From Torreya grandis (lineage: Eukaryota > Streptophyta > Pinopsida > Cupressales > Taxaceae): a stretch of 64,000 nt of DNA. Location of the stretch: contig JARHVA010004251.1 of NCBI GenBank assembly GCA_037957365.1, forward strand, positions 1,225,001 through 1,289,000, in the 5' to 3' direction. Below the pieces are notes generated by a model that worked only from the letters and a program-made list of their open reading frames with translations, was not told where the DNA came from and made no database searches. Both the position numbers and the translations under genes were made by a program. Below, piece after piece: positions 36,350-47,235 of this stretch; the first letter of the stretch is position 1, and every line of letters starts with the position of its first letter.

Positions 36350-39343
36350 ATGAGAAGACAATTGAATAATCTGTGAATGGAACCATGTAACATATAGTGT
36401 AGGTAGATGTAGTATTGAAGTGAATAAAATAATGTGATCACATGAAGGCCTAATATGCAAGATAAATATCATGGAAATGTCTAGATAGTAATACTATAAG
36501 ATCAATAAGTAAACAAACATACAGACAAGAGCACTCAAAATCAAGTCAGCATACAATGGTCCTAAGAGACCGTAAACAAGGGGCATGTTCAAATGTGACA
36601 CAATCAAAGGGACATGACTTAGTCCAATGTTCACAAAATTAAGAATGACATAATCAAATGTCCATAAAACAGCAATGACATATTAAAATTTTAAAGAAAT
36701 CACACATAGGCATGGGGGCTAAAAATAAAGGATCATATTCAAATGCTCGAACAAGTAAGACAATAGCAAGATAAGATAATCAAGGAAGTTTATAAAGGAA
36801 AGCATAAACAACTAACAAAAACATATCATAGTAGCCCATGGATCAAATGTGTTAGATAAAAATCTCAAGTGCATAGCATATCATGGATAACGACATGTGT
36901 AAGTACATATATGAGCTCAAACATGATAATCTAAAATGACCATAACATGATATAACCTAGATGTATCATGATCAAATAAGGTGGATGCCCCCAATGTCTT
37001 GGTGATGTGAGTAGAGGGAAATCCCAACATCTATAAGTGCATAGATCATGTGTTTTTATATGCCTATATCACACTCAAAATATGTGTGAAACATGTGTAT
37101 ATAAGAAATACTGATAACCATCTGCCAACATGGAACCAACAACATATATGCCAAGGAGCTAATAGGATAAGTACATGCTGATTTTTTTTGGTTTTTTGAT
37201 TATTTGTTTTTGGTATTTTTGGAATGTTTGGAATGGATAATGAAAAGTGACACAAGAACCCAAGGATTTCATAAAGGATATTCCTATGTAAAGGCCTTGT
37301 ATCATGTGTCATATTCATATGGTGCATAACTAGTATCATCAGAATCATACCAATTTGTAGTATCATTAGGATCATAATCATCAATGTAATCATTGTTATA
37401 GAAAAAATATACCTTATTAGGTTGTTCTTGAAATTGTGATATAAAATTTGGATCATTTGTTTATGAAAAACTCATTTCATCATAGATTGGAATTGTCTTT
37501 TTGAATTTTTTTTTCTCTTAAGTATTTTCATCTTTGTTAAGAACTTGCCTCTCATTATGGACTAAAGAAGAGTCATGTATCTTTACTTGTACACTAGGAA
37601 AAGATGTAAATTATGTTTTGACTTCTTGATCTTTTTGTAACATATCTTGTTATAGCTTAGTATTTTAAATCTTTTCTTTCTCTAATTGTGCCTTTTGAAT
37701 CTTTTCTTGGTCTAGGTTTGGTATTTGAAACTATTTTGGCTCTAAATTTTTCTTTGGTACCCATATTTGTTGTTTTGGTATTTATGCTTTAGGAGAAGTA
37801 CTTGGAAAGTGAGTGGTTTTTTTATTTGATGTACCGATGATAGGATAACCACTATATTTGTGACTTTTTATTTTGTCATTCAATGTAAAATAATGATATG
37901 TATGATTCCCATGCATTCTATAATGTGAATAGTGGTATTTGGATCTGTATACATGATGTATAGGAGGCAGTTTGATCACTTAGTTTTGAAGCATTTCTCT
38001 TAAGATTTAACTTGGTCTCTTAGTAAACTTTGGTATAATATTTAGATCAATTATTTTAGATGTGTTTTTTTGTAACTTTGAATTTGGATAAGAAACCTTG
38101 TTTGGCACCATATTGCTAGAGGAATATTAAACACATGGTTAACACTACCATGTGTGGGATTCTGTATGTATGTAATTTGATTTTCTAACAATGTGATATT
38201 TGAGCTGAAATTATTTTACCATTCTTATATTGACTATCTCATAAGGATGAATTTATATTTTAAGGCATAAAAATCACAAACCTTGGATACCTCAACTTGA
38301 ACATGCATACACACACCATCTACCTTACCCCTTGAAGGAGTGATAGCATGGACCTAGCTAGAGGGATGATAGTTATCACCCTCCTTAGGGTTAGGAGGAA
38401 GAGGATCAATAATATTTACATAATATTGGTAAAGAGAGGTTTGAGTTTTATATAAATTATGATCATTCTTTGATCTAGTTGTTTTGAATTGATTAGATTT
38501 TGAACCCCTTATAGTCTTAATTGATTGAATAAGGCATGAAACATAACAAGTAATAAATATCATTATATAATGTATAATGAAGTAACGAAGAGATGTATCC
38601 ATATTGAACATGATTTTGGAAAATATAAAATTATGAATTTTAAATATTGAACACTTTGAAATCAACAATCACAATTTAGAAAATAATAGACCATAAAACC
38701 CTAGGTTAACGAGAGTTTTGAAACCAAGGGTTAGGATCACCACAACATGCCAAATAAAGATAAATAAATATAAAATGATTGGGTTAGAAATTTTGGAATA
38801 TGAAATATGTTTAAAAAAAATAGGAAATGAGATGAACCCAAAAAAATAGTGAAATAAAAGTACATGTAGGACATGTAGATCTAAATTTACTAAAAATAGC
38901 AAAATGCTAAATTTGTGTAATCTGCATAATATGTTGACAAAAAAGAGAGTTTTTTGTCTATATAAAAATCATTATGAAAAAAATCTATGAAATTTAAAAT
39001 TTGATCTACTATGAATTAAAAAAATGTCAAAAAATGTGGAATGCTTCATATGCAAAACCCTAGAATATTGCCAATAAAGAATTATTTTTTTTGATAAAAT
39101 AAGAACTTTATCCAGAGATTTGAGAGATATTTTTGAATAAAATGTGAATTTTGATGAAAATTGAAAATCAATTTGAAAATAAGTACACCATTCACCTTGT
39201 CTGTTAATATTTAATAAAAATAGTAAATTTAAAAATTTGAAAAATTTGTATCAAATTTTGGTGAACAAAAAGAGATTTTTTAGTATAGTTGAGAACTTAG
39301 TTTTCAAATGTTTATTTTTAATTTACCATATGTTAAATAATTA

Positions 39344-39348
39344 TTATT
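39344..39348. other. target-site duplication TTATT (left) of copia element
   Basis: TTATT precedes the left LTR and is repeated at 43606-43610. Confidence 0.93.
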
Positions 39349-40167
39349 TGTTGGTGAAATAGGACCAACCCGAAAGCACACAATTGATTACCAAATTCAA
39401 GCAACTTAATATGCGGAAATAACCAGAATCAACAAGTAACTAGAATTCAGAATAACACAGAATATGAGAGACAATACACAACTTGTATTAATAACTCTTA
39501 CAGAAAAGAATACAATAAAGAAGATGCCACTTCTTCTCCACCACCTTACAGAGGTTTCTCACACCTCAAGTGAACAGTAATTCTCTCCTCAAAGCTCTCT
39601 CTACTAGGTCCCAACACCCAACTCATACACTGAGTTGGTGTTCACCTTACACCTGTGCTCCACGCACTCCACAAGTGCTCCACGCACTCCACAAGTACTC
39701 AAGGTACTTCAAGTAGATCTCCCATGAACCTGCAATAACCTACACTTCAACAGACCATACTTATGGAAGGAACTGCCTTGCCTTCCTCTTAGCTCTATCC
39801 GAGTACACACCTGTACTCCAAGTAGATCCTGCCTGATACTGCTCCCTGTTGTGTTGCTGTCCTATCTGATCTCCAACCTACAGATCAATAATGATTCTGC
39901 ACACCTGTGAACCTTGACCTTGCACACACACACACCTGCATATCAATGATCTTACTTACCATGTAGATCTCCTATAAGGGCCATGCTCACCTGATGACCA
40001 AGATCATACACACCTGAAGAATCGAGCTGACTCTCCAATCCAGCACCAACACAACTGGTACTGTGGCACTAGGAGGAACGCACCATTGCTCTACCTCACA
40101 CACCGAAGGAGCTTATAATTATGCTCTCTTACTCCTAGCTACACTTTTACAATACAACCATGAGTCT

Positions 40168-40175
40168 ATTATATA
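40168..40175 (-). promoter_or_regulatory. candidate TATA box in copia 3' LTR
   Basis: Minus strand TATATAAT, ~335 bases from the LTR start. The same box is at 43264-43271 in the 5' LTR, where it would direct element transcription. Confidence 0.5.
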
Positions 40176-40316
40176 GATCTCATCCAAACAATAATTAGAC
40201 ATCCAATTACAATAATTAGATCTGCAGCTATGAGTCTAAAAATAGATCTCTTCATGCAAACACTTGGTTCGTTAGCTAACTGCCCGTAATAAGCTCGCAG
40301 TCGAACCACACAGGCG

Positions 40317-40411
40317 ACCGACGTCGGTCCCTGTCTGCCTGGGGGTCGCCGACGCCGGTCGATCCATGACCGACGTCGGTTGCTTCCTGTCGCCTACCTA
40401 CCGACGTCAGT
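40317..40411. promoter_or_regulatory. cluster of four ACCGACGTCGGT palindromes (3' LTR U3)
   Basis: Sites are at 40317-40328 (ACCGACGTCGGT, extending to a 14-bp palindrome), 40348-40359 (GCCGACGCCGGT), 40369-40380 (ACCGACGTCGGT) and 40400-40411 (ACCGACGTCAGT). Each joins two RCCGAC words head to head around GACGTC. RCCGAC is the known core of the dehydration/cold-responsive element bound by DREB/CBF factors, and GACGTC holds an ACGT core of the type bound by plant bZIP factors. Regulation is inferred from motifs only. Confidence 0.6.
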
Positions 40412-40509
40412 TGGCCAGACCAACGCCAAAGACTTCTGACACTCAGCAACTCATCCTGCAACCTCCTCCATGTCTGCATCAGTGAAGCTTTTAGCTCCAC
40501 AACCTAACA

Positions 40510-40520
40510 ATCTCCCACTT
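40510..40520 (-). promoter_or_regulatory. polypurine tract (copia element)
   Basis: Minus strand AAGTGGGAGAT, adjoining the LTR start TGTTAGG. This matches the usual copia form. Confidence 0.88.
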
Positions 40521-40595
40521 GGAGATAAACAGTTGCACTGTACCTGTACCTGTACTCCGTCTAATCTATTTCCTGGTTTGTATCCCTCTTCAAGA

Positions 40596-40784
40596 TCAAT
40601 CCTGAAGACAACCCACCACACAACCTGTGATGTACCTCCTGTCATCCGAGTACCCTGCCGCATCCGAACCTACAAACACATGTAGTGAAGTCCTGACCCT
40701 GCATGTATACCTGCTGCCGGTCCCTCTCAAATACTTGAGAACCCACTTCCCTGAATTGGCTCTTAACTCTCTGACAGCTGCCAC
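40596..40784 (-). pseudogene. RNase H fragment of copia pol
   Basis: The minus-strand frame contains KWVLKYLRGT and FVGSDAAGYSDDRRYITG, matching the copia RNase H motifs 'WILRYLKGT' and 'G..DAD.AGD.D.R.STTGY'. Asp at the DADxAG position is partly kept (SDAAG). It is the last pol domain before the polypurine tract, and truncated downstream. Confidence 0.8.
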
Positions 40785-40999
40785 TGCATGGGAATACTCA
40801 GGTCTATACCAGACCTCATGTGATTTCGGACCCTGTACCTATCCAGCCCTTAGTGTGCTCCGGCTCTACATCCTGAACCTCGCCAACACCTGATTCACAT
40901 CAGCTCCCACTGGAGACAAAATCTACCGGTGATCTCCATGTCTCCCATGTCAAAGAATTCCGTTGCTCCAAACTCCTCATGACATGACACTGAACTAAT

Positions 41000-41200
41000 C
41001 TTACCCTTAGCTCAGCAAAACCCTGTATGTACAATCCTGCTAGCAAAACATACCATCCACATACAGCAACAGAATGATGTCATGACCATCATCCTCCTGG
41101 TAAGTCAAACCATAGTAGTTACCCTGACATTGACTGAAGCCGTGCTTCATCCTCCACCTGTCAAAACCTGTACCACTGTCCTGCAGCTCCTCAAGACCAT
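41000..41200 (-). pseudogene. reverse transcriptase fragment of copia pol
   Basis: The minus-strand translation gives FDRWRMKHGFSQCQGNYYG and then HDIILLLYVDGMF, the copia RT palm motif with YVDD changed to YVDG. A stop follows at once. The fingers and most of the palm are missing, so this is a deletion remnant. Confidence 0.78.
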
Positions 41201-41429
41201 ATACCTGGTCTTCCGTCTCACGTATCCGTTCTCTCTATTCTTCTACTAAGGTATCCATTCGTCTCTGTGCTTTCATCCAGCTGGCAACCCTACCGAAAAC
41301 ACCTGTCTGGTTCACCTCCAAGGAATCACATCCTCGTCCATGCCAAGCTCACACCTGTTTCCTGGATCCTTCCTGCTCTACAATCAGCAACATGTATAAA
41401 GAAGAGGAACAACGAATTTGAGGGCCTAC

Positions 41430-42371
41430 TTACGTCTTCATTCCTCCGTATGGGTGTTTGAGACTCCTTGACAGCTCGCTGTCCACCCAAAATCCGTTAC
41501 AGTGACCGACCTCGGTCACTCCACAGTCTGCATCCGACCGACGTCGGTTCCCATGCGTCTGTCCCTGACTACCAACCTGCCAATGTCGGTGTCTCCTGCT
41601 GCCGACGTCAGTTTTTATGCCGACGTCGGTACCTGTGTTTCCTGTCAGTGATGAATTTTTACCCGCGAGCTCCTTTGAATCAATCTCCATGTCCAAACTG
41701 CCCTGCTCAGAAGTATCCAGCCACATCCACTGATCTCTGTCCGCCATCTCCTCCAAGAACACCAAGGCTTTCCAGTTCTTAAGCCTATCAAATATATCTG
41801 TCTTCCGCTTAAGAACATGCATCTCCTTCCTGCTCATGTGACCAAGCCTATGAAGCCACGTCTCTGCAACAGAAGAAGAATCAGTAATATAAACAAGTAG
41901 ATAAAGAGTACCTATTTTCTTACCACCAGCTAATTCAAGTGCACCCGCTATGAGAGTTCTTGTGCATCTCTCATCACCCAATCTTTCTGAAGAAATTAGC
42001 CATATCTCCAAACCTGGGACCTGCATGACCTCCATCAGCACCTGTGTGTTGGCCGCCTGCAATTTCAGCTTCACTTCCCCTTTGCCAATTCTTTGGCAAG
42101 GCTCACCAGCTCCTCTACCTGGGGCTGCATGGAAAGAGGCAACCGAATCTTTTGTCCAAGATTCAACTTTATCCAAGAAACCTGCAAACACATCCTGTGC
42201 AACAACACCTGCTACATCTGTATCTTCAGTTCCTTCATGCTGATCTGCTACCAACCAACAATCTTCTTTTACCTGCTCTTTCTTTCCATGGGACCTTAAG
42301 TAACCATCTGTGCTTTTCAACTCCTCCATCCTTAGCTTACTGTGATCTGCCATTGCTCTACTCCCACTCAA
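41430..42371 (-). pseudogene. gag-protease-pre-integrase fusion remnant of copia element
   Basis: A 313-codon open frame on the minus strand. The N-terminal ~65 residues are a gag stub. Then comes WTKDSVASFH, the copia protease site 'W..DSGASFH' with Gly changed to Val, then GKGEVKLKLQ and VPGLEIWLISSERLGDE, and AETWLHRLGHMSRKEMHVL, the GAG-pre-integrase zinc-region start. After about residue 200 it leaves the copia family and runs through Arg/Gly/Asp-rich text encoded by the palindrome cluster 41505-41630. The integrase core is absent. The long open frame survives because the insertion is young; the protein is not expected to work. Confidence 0.8.
41505..41630. repeat. second cluster of five ACCGACGTCGGT-like palindromes
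   Basis: Sites: 41505-41516 (ACCGACCTCGGT), 41537-41548 (ACCGACGTCGGT, perfect), 41579-41590 (GCCAATGTCGGT), 41601-41612 (GCCGACGTCAGT) and 41619-41630 (GCCGACGTCGGT). Spacing varies from 18 to 42 bp. The sequence between sites is not obviously shared with the LTR cluster, so this does not look like a simple copy of LTR DNA. Confidence 0.75.
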
Positions 42372-42430
42372 TCAGAAACCCCTGAGAGTGCCCTGTAACC
42401 AAAACACAAAACCTGCTCCCTGCAACCTTA

Positions 42431-42442
42431 GCTCTGATACCA
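42431..42442 (-). promoter_or_regulatory. primer binding site, tRNA-iMet type (copia element)
   Basis: Minus strand TGGTATCAGAGC, a perfect match, two bases from the 5' LTR. Confidence 0.95.
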
Positions 42443-42444
42443 CT

Positions 42445-43605
42445 TGTTGGTGAAATAGGACCAACCCGGAAGCACACAATTGATTACCAAATTCAAGCAA
42501 CTTAATATGCAGAAATAACCAGAATCAACAAGTAACTAGAATTCAGAATAACACAGAATATGAGAGACAATACACAACTTGTATTAATAACTCTTACAGA
42601 AAAGAATACAATAAAGAAGATGCCACTTCTTCTCCACCACCTTACAGAGGTTTCTCACACCTCAAGTGAACAGTAATTCTCTCCTCAAAGCTCTCTCTAC
42701 TAGGTCCCAACACCCAACTCATACACTGAGTTGGTGTTCACCTTACACCTGTGCTCCACGCACTCCACAAGTGCTCCACGCACTCCACAAGTACTCAAGG
42801 TACTTCAAGTAGATCTCCCATGAACCTGCAATAACCTACACTTCAACAGACCATACTTATGGAAGGAACTGCCTTGCCTTCCTCTTAGCTCTATCCGAGT
42901 ACACACCTGTACTCCAAGTAGATCCTGCCTGATACTGCTCCCTGTTGTGTTGCTGTCCTATCTGATCTCCAACCTACAGATCAATAATGATTCTGCACAC
43001 CTGTGAACCTTGACCTTGCACACACACACACCTGCATATCAATGATCTTACTTACCATGTAGATCTCCTATAAGGGCCATGCTCACCTGATGACCAAGAT
43101 CATACACACCTGAAGAATCGAGCTGACTCTCCAATCCAGCACCAACACAACTGGTACTGTGGCACTAGGAGGAACGCACCATTGCTCTACCTCACACACC
43201 GAAGGAGCTTATAATTATGCTCTCTTACTCCTAGCTACACTTTTACAATACAACCATGAGTCTATTATATAGATCTCATCCAAACAATAATTAGACATCC
43301 AATTACAATAATTAGATCCGCAGCTATGAGTCTAAAAATAGATCTCTTCATGCAAACACTTGGTTCGTTAGCTAACTGCCCGTAATAAGCTAGCAGTCGA
43401 ACCACACAGGCGGCCGACATCGGTCCCTGTCTGCCTGGGGGTCGCCGACGCCGGTCGATCCATGACCGACGTCAGTTGCTTCCTGTCGCCTACCTGCCGA
43501 CGTCGGTTGGCCAGACCAATGCCAAAGACTTATGACACTCAGCAACTCATCCTGCAACCTCCTCCATGTCTGCATCAGTGAAGCTTTTAGCTCCACAACC
43601 TAACA
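42445..43605 (-). repeat. 5' LTR of copia element
   Basis: Partner of 39349-40509. TATATAAT at 43271-43264 (minus strand) is the likely promoter box. The palindrome sites at 43413-43424, 43444-43455, 43465-43476 and 43496-43507 lie ~100-190 bases into the LTR, i.e. upstream of that box within U3. Several of the few differences from the other LTR are C/T or G/A changes within these CpG-rich sites. Confidence 0.95.
43413..43507. promoter_or_regulatory. cluster of four palindromes (5' LTR U3)
   Basis: GCCGACATCGGT, GCCGACGCCGGT, ACCGACGTCAGT and GCCGACGTCGGT in order. Same layout as 40317-40411, with scattered CpG-type changes. As part of the 5' LTR, this copy would sit upstream of the element's own transcription start. 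Confidence 0.6.
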
Positions 43606-43610
43606 TTATT

Positions 43611-44106
43611 ATGGTTATATTGCATTATTAGTGAGATTGTATTATAATATAAACAACCTATGTAATTATACTAATGTGTTATGAGTTGTCAGATCAACTC
43701 ATGTATTATTAGAGAATTATTAGAGGAGCTATGTTAGATCTCCTAGATTATAAGAGAAACATAGGCCTATATATATGTATTGTATCATGTGTAACAATGA
43801 ATAAAATAAAATAAAATATTGTATATGATTTTTATGTGTTAAATCTTGTGCAAATATAGGTTAAATTTATTAGAAAATACCTATGAGGAATTTTAAAATA
43901 GATATATTTGGAGGCTAAAATTCACCAATCAAGAAAGAATCAATATTATAAGTGTATGCACATGAATCCATTATGACTAGAGGAGGTAAAAACCCTAGGG
44001 TATAGTTTTAGATCTGAAAATCTAGATCACAAAAATATGAAACCATAGGAGGTTTGGAAGACCTAGATCATTTTTTTTTAATTTATATGAATTTGTGTTC
44101 ACTAAA
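43611..44106 (-). other. internal end of old element next to its 5' LTR
   Basis: Continuation of the interior of 33913-45391 to the right of the copia insertion. No coding motif. The bases next to the LTR (minus strand TTTAGTGAACAC) do not match tRNA-iMet. Confidence 0.5.
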
Positions 44107-45391
44107 TATTTAACCCTAAATTAGATGTGGATCCTACTTGGGTATATAGAGTTAAGAATATATAAATGACAATGTAAAAGGATGATAATCAGATCTACAA
44201 CTAGTCAATTAAATAATAAACTCATATACAACATTTTCTAAATTTATTAAACTGAGATAGGTTAAAAATAAAAATTACAACTATGCTAAATATGAAAATG
44301 ATAAAGAAATAATGTACTTAGTTTTTTATGATGCTAAAATAGTTCTGGATTTGGAATAGGTAGGTAGCAAATTGGAAGAGGATTTTAGAACAATCACCAA
44401 ATTATGGATTGAATGGCTCAGGAGCTTGAACACTAGCATCATCCTTGAACATTAGCATCAATACTACTATCTAAATTGAACATAAGCATTCTATACTGAA
44501 TACCTAATAGAAAATGATGCAACCACCTATATGCTTCTAAGTTTGTCTTCACCTTTGATCTGGTGCATTCACTATCACTCCTCATGAAATGGCAAAACCC
44601 TAGTTCTTCATCTTCATAGTGACCTTAGAAAAAATGGGTTAGTGGGCTCATGGTGTTGAGTTAACCCCAAAAATCCCTCTATCAATGGGTGTTGCTTATA
44701 TATCCAATATTATGAAGAGGGCATTAGACTAATGTAGTTCTTCCTTAATGTGTTGGCTTGTGTGTACACAAGGATGTAATATGTGGAAAATAAGTACAAA
44801 AGTGGCCTAGCTTGTAACTTGGTAAATCGAGCTCTTGTGATATTCCTTCAGTAATTCATACTTGTAGATGTGTATTCACTATGATTGATATATAAATAAG
44901 AATAAATAGGGAAGCTTTGCTCAATTGAAAGAGTTTGAATGCTAGGTGACGAATGAATGAAAAGTGATGGTAAAAATATACCACTCATATCGAGAAATAT
45001 CTCACATTAAAGCACTTAGGCCAACAATTATGATATGTTTTATTTGAAAATTAGATGACTTTAGGGCACTGGACACCTATATTAGGGTATGGCACTAGTT
45101 CAATGTAGGGGTCTGGGATTGATGTTTGTGTCTTGGTAGTTATAATGATTTCATGCTCAAAACTTGCAAGAGCATAAGATAAGCATATTTTAAGCATTCT
45201 GGTCAAGATAGAAGGTCTAGGTCATCAACATAAGACTGGTTAGATCAAGTGATAGGCCAAAGGATATAAGATAGAGCATATACAAGAATTCTGAAAGCGA
45301 GAAAAGTCTAGAATTGAGAGAAACAACCAAGGTTTGATTTTTTTAACTGTACAAGACTAAGATGCTATATAATTCATAAATATCATCTACA
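44107..45391 (-). repeat. 5' LTR of old minus-strand element
   Basis: Partner of 33913-35228. Its left end has lost the canonical TG (now TA); its right end ATCTACA is followed by the GAAGA duplication. Confidence 0.87.
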
Positions 45392-45396
45392 GAAGA

Positions 45397-46383
45397 TAGT
45401 ATAACATGGGCTTTTCATTTTATTTATTTTTTTAATTATTACTAGAATAAAATGCAATGTTATTTTTAAAGGAAACTTTAGGGCTTAGTAGTGATATTCT
45501 TGACTTCTTTCATTGTTGTAAATAGTCAAAATAGGTAGAATCATATTTAATCTCATTATTAACCATAAATAATAAATATTTGACTATTGTATATTCAATA
45601 ATAATATCTATTTTATGTAATTTGTATTGTTCGTACCTTTAATTATATCACAATTACTAACATAATATTCTACACTAAATCGAAGTCCTTCCTCAATAAC
45701 TTTATGTGACAATAGATTGTTTGTTACAAGTAATTATAGCTATTATTTTGAATTATTAACCATAACAAATCATAAATAGTTTAAAAAGTGTTACATTAAA
45801 TATTAAGTTAAAAATGTAGTCATTGTTCACTTTTTCCCAAATAAAAAGAATTATAAAACTAAAGATAAATACTTTAATAAGAACCAAATTAGAATTATCT
45901 AATACAAGGGTTATATTTATCTATGAAAATTCATATCAAACCAAAAATGGTAAAAGTGTGTCCAGAAAAATATTAGGGTTTGATAAAATTTTGGAAAATG
46001 AAATACATCATAAAAATGAAAAAATAAAGAGAAATACTTAAAAAAAAAAAAAAAAACAAACCATTGAACAAAAACAACATGAATATCTACATAAAACCAA
46101 AACAAATTAAAAAAATGAACCTTGGTATTTTCAAAATCGAGTTTTTCATTAAAAGCAAAAATAAGAAAAACATGTTGCAATATCCTTGGGTCTGTTCTTG
46201 CATATACAATACATTAAGTTTTTTTTTGGTGAGAATATGCTTTGGCTCTGGTTATTTTTTATATGTATTTGGCATGGCTATGATGGAAATAGATGTTCCC
46301 GGAAGGTCAATAATAAAAAAAATCCACATTAAATTAAAAAATAAAAAGTAAATGTTAGAATTTTCAAAGTAGAGTTTTAAATT
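45397..46383. other. unassigned AT-rich DNA with a poly-A run
   Basis: A17 run at 46040-46056. Blocks at about 46110-46160 and 46340-46390 resemble one another (TTTTCAAARTMGAGTTTT). No coding motif; the two overlapping open frames at 45823-46351 reflect A-richness. Confidence 0.4.
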
Positions 46384-46996
46384 AAAATAAGGTAAAATCC
46401 TTAAGATTTATAAATGAAAATTTGATGCAACTCTAGTATTTTGGTAAGCATTTGTCATGGTTCTTATATTTTTGTATGCATGGTTGGGTTTCTATTATTT
46501 TGGTTTGGTTTTGTTTACAAATTATTTTTTTAAATTTGTTTATTTATTTATATTTTTAAAAAAGGGAAGGATTATGTTTTTTTAAAAATTGAATGAAATG
46601 TTATTGAAGTTTGAAATTTAATATTTAATATTTGAGTTAGGATATAGTTGATAGAAATATTTTTGGATAAAATGTTATTACAAAAAATAATATTAAATAC
46701 TTAATAAAATAATATTTAAATTTAATTTTTTGAAATAAAAAGATTTTGAGATAGTTTTTTTTTTGGTTTTTATAACAAGTTATTGCCTCCATATTTTCTT
46801 AAATCTCATAGCATGCTCATACACTGCTTTCTTTCAGTGCTTACTTTAGGCTATAATTGTTTAGCTATCACTATTTTCTTCCAATGCTTACTTTAAGTTA
46901 TAATTGTTTATTTATCATCCTTGAGTAATTCTTTGATGGACGTAGCCACATTATAACTGTAACATTGAAAGGGTAAATATTCATAGTCTAAATTTA

Positions 46997-47002
<6 letters not shown>

Positions 47003-47037
<35 letters not shown>
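47003..47037. repeat. (TA)n microsatellite, unit A
   Basis: About 17 TA units at the site that holds (TA)n(GA)n in unit B and (CA)n(GA)n in unit C. Confidence 0.93.
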
Positions 47038-47042
<5 letters not shown>

Positions 47043-47142
47043 GAACATACGTGTTAGTATATATTTACAATTATTTGTTTTTGGTGGCTTTAGAGAGGAG
47101 AATAAACTTATTGATATTATTTTTTTTTTAATAAAAAAATTA

Positions 47143-47235
47143 AGGGTTCTAGAGTTAGTTCACTTGGTCTTGGCAGCTTGTAAAGATAGTTATGGTTTTG
47201 CGTTGAATTATGGATTTAACCACAGTATGCAATGA
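47143..47235 (+). mobile_element. SINE-like tRNA-derived head, unit A
   Basis: TAGTTCACTTGG at 47156-47167 resembles a pol III A box, and TTGAATTATGG near 47203 a degraded B box, with about 35 bases between. Downstream, CCACAGTATGCAATGAGRG is conserved in the other units. A true SINE would also show a 3' end and flanking duplication; neither was identified. Confidence 0.35.

Larger units (their letters stand above)
35239..39343 (-). other. internal domain of old element, unrecognised
   Basis: About 4.1 kb (continued by ~0.5 kb at 43611-44106). Minus-strand frames of 104-130 codons occur at 35974-36288, 37064-37456 and 38354-38668, but none resembles a retroelement protein and they share no continuous frame. 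The 38668-38354 frame has a Pro/Asn/Gly-rich end (DPLPPNPKEGDNYHPSS) of a kind seen in Gag linkers, too weak to assign. Confidence 0.45.
39349..40509 (-). repeat. 3' LTR of copia element
   Basis: Plus strand starts TGTTGGTGAAATAGG and ends AACCTAACA. It contains a 20-bp direct tandem (GTGCTCCACGCACTCCACAA, twice, near 39655-39695), a TATATAAT box on the minus strand at 40175-40168 and the palindrome cluster 40317-40411. Confidence 0.95.
39349..43605 (-). mobile_element. young, internally deleted Ty1/copia retrotransposon
   Basis: Two 1161-bp LTRs (39349-40509 and 42445-43605) differ at about 11 positions (~1%). They flank 1.9 kb and are bounded by the duplication TTATT. The primer site and polypurine tract are intact, on the minus strand. 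The interior retains pieces of a copia polyprotein in the right order (protease, pre-integrase, RT, RNase H), but integrase and most of gag and RT are missing. GC content is visibly higher than the surroundings, as expected for a recent arrival not yet eroded. The element sits inside the old LTR element 33913-45391. With functional termini but no full pol it could be mobilised only in trans. Confidence 0.96.
33913..45391 (-). mobile_element. old LTR retrotransposon without visible pol, split by a copia insertion
   Basis: Direct repeats 33913-35228 and 44107-45391 (1316 and 1285 bp) are flanked by the 5-bp duplication GAAGA (33908-33912 and 45392-45396). A purine tract, minus strand AGGGGGGAAA, abuts the left LTR, which fixes the orientation as minus. 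After removing the nested copia element (39349-43605), the interior is about 4.6 kb. No Gag knuckle, protease, RT or integrase motif was found, so it is probably non-autonomous. About 23 of 150 aligned LTR positions differ by hand count (~15%). No tRNA-iMet primer site was found next to the right LTR: either another tRNA was used or the site has decayed. Confidence 0.85.

Noticed and set aside
40470..42385. Plus-strand frames of 60-113 codons over the copia interior
   Set aside because: They are antisense shadows of the minus-strand copia remnants, which carry recognisable protease, RT and RNase H motifs.
46040..46056. A17 run as a retroposon tail
   Set aside because: No coding or SINE/LINE 3' end precedes it and no flanking duplication could be found.
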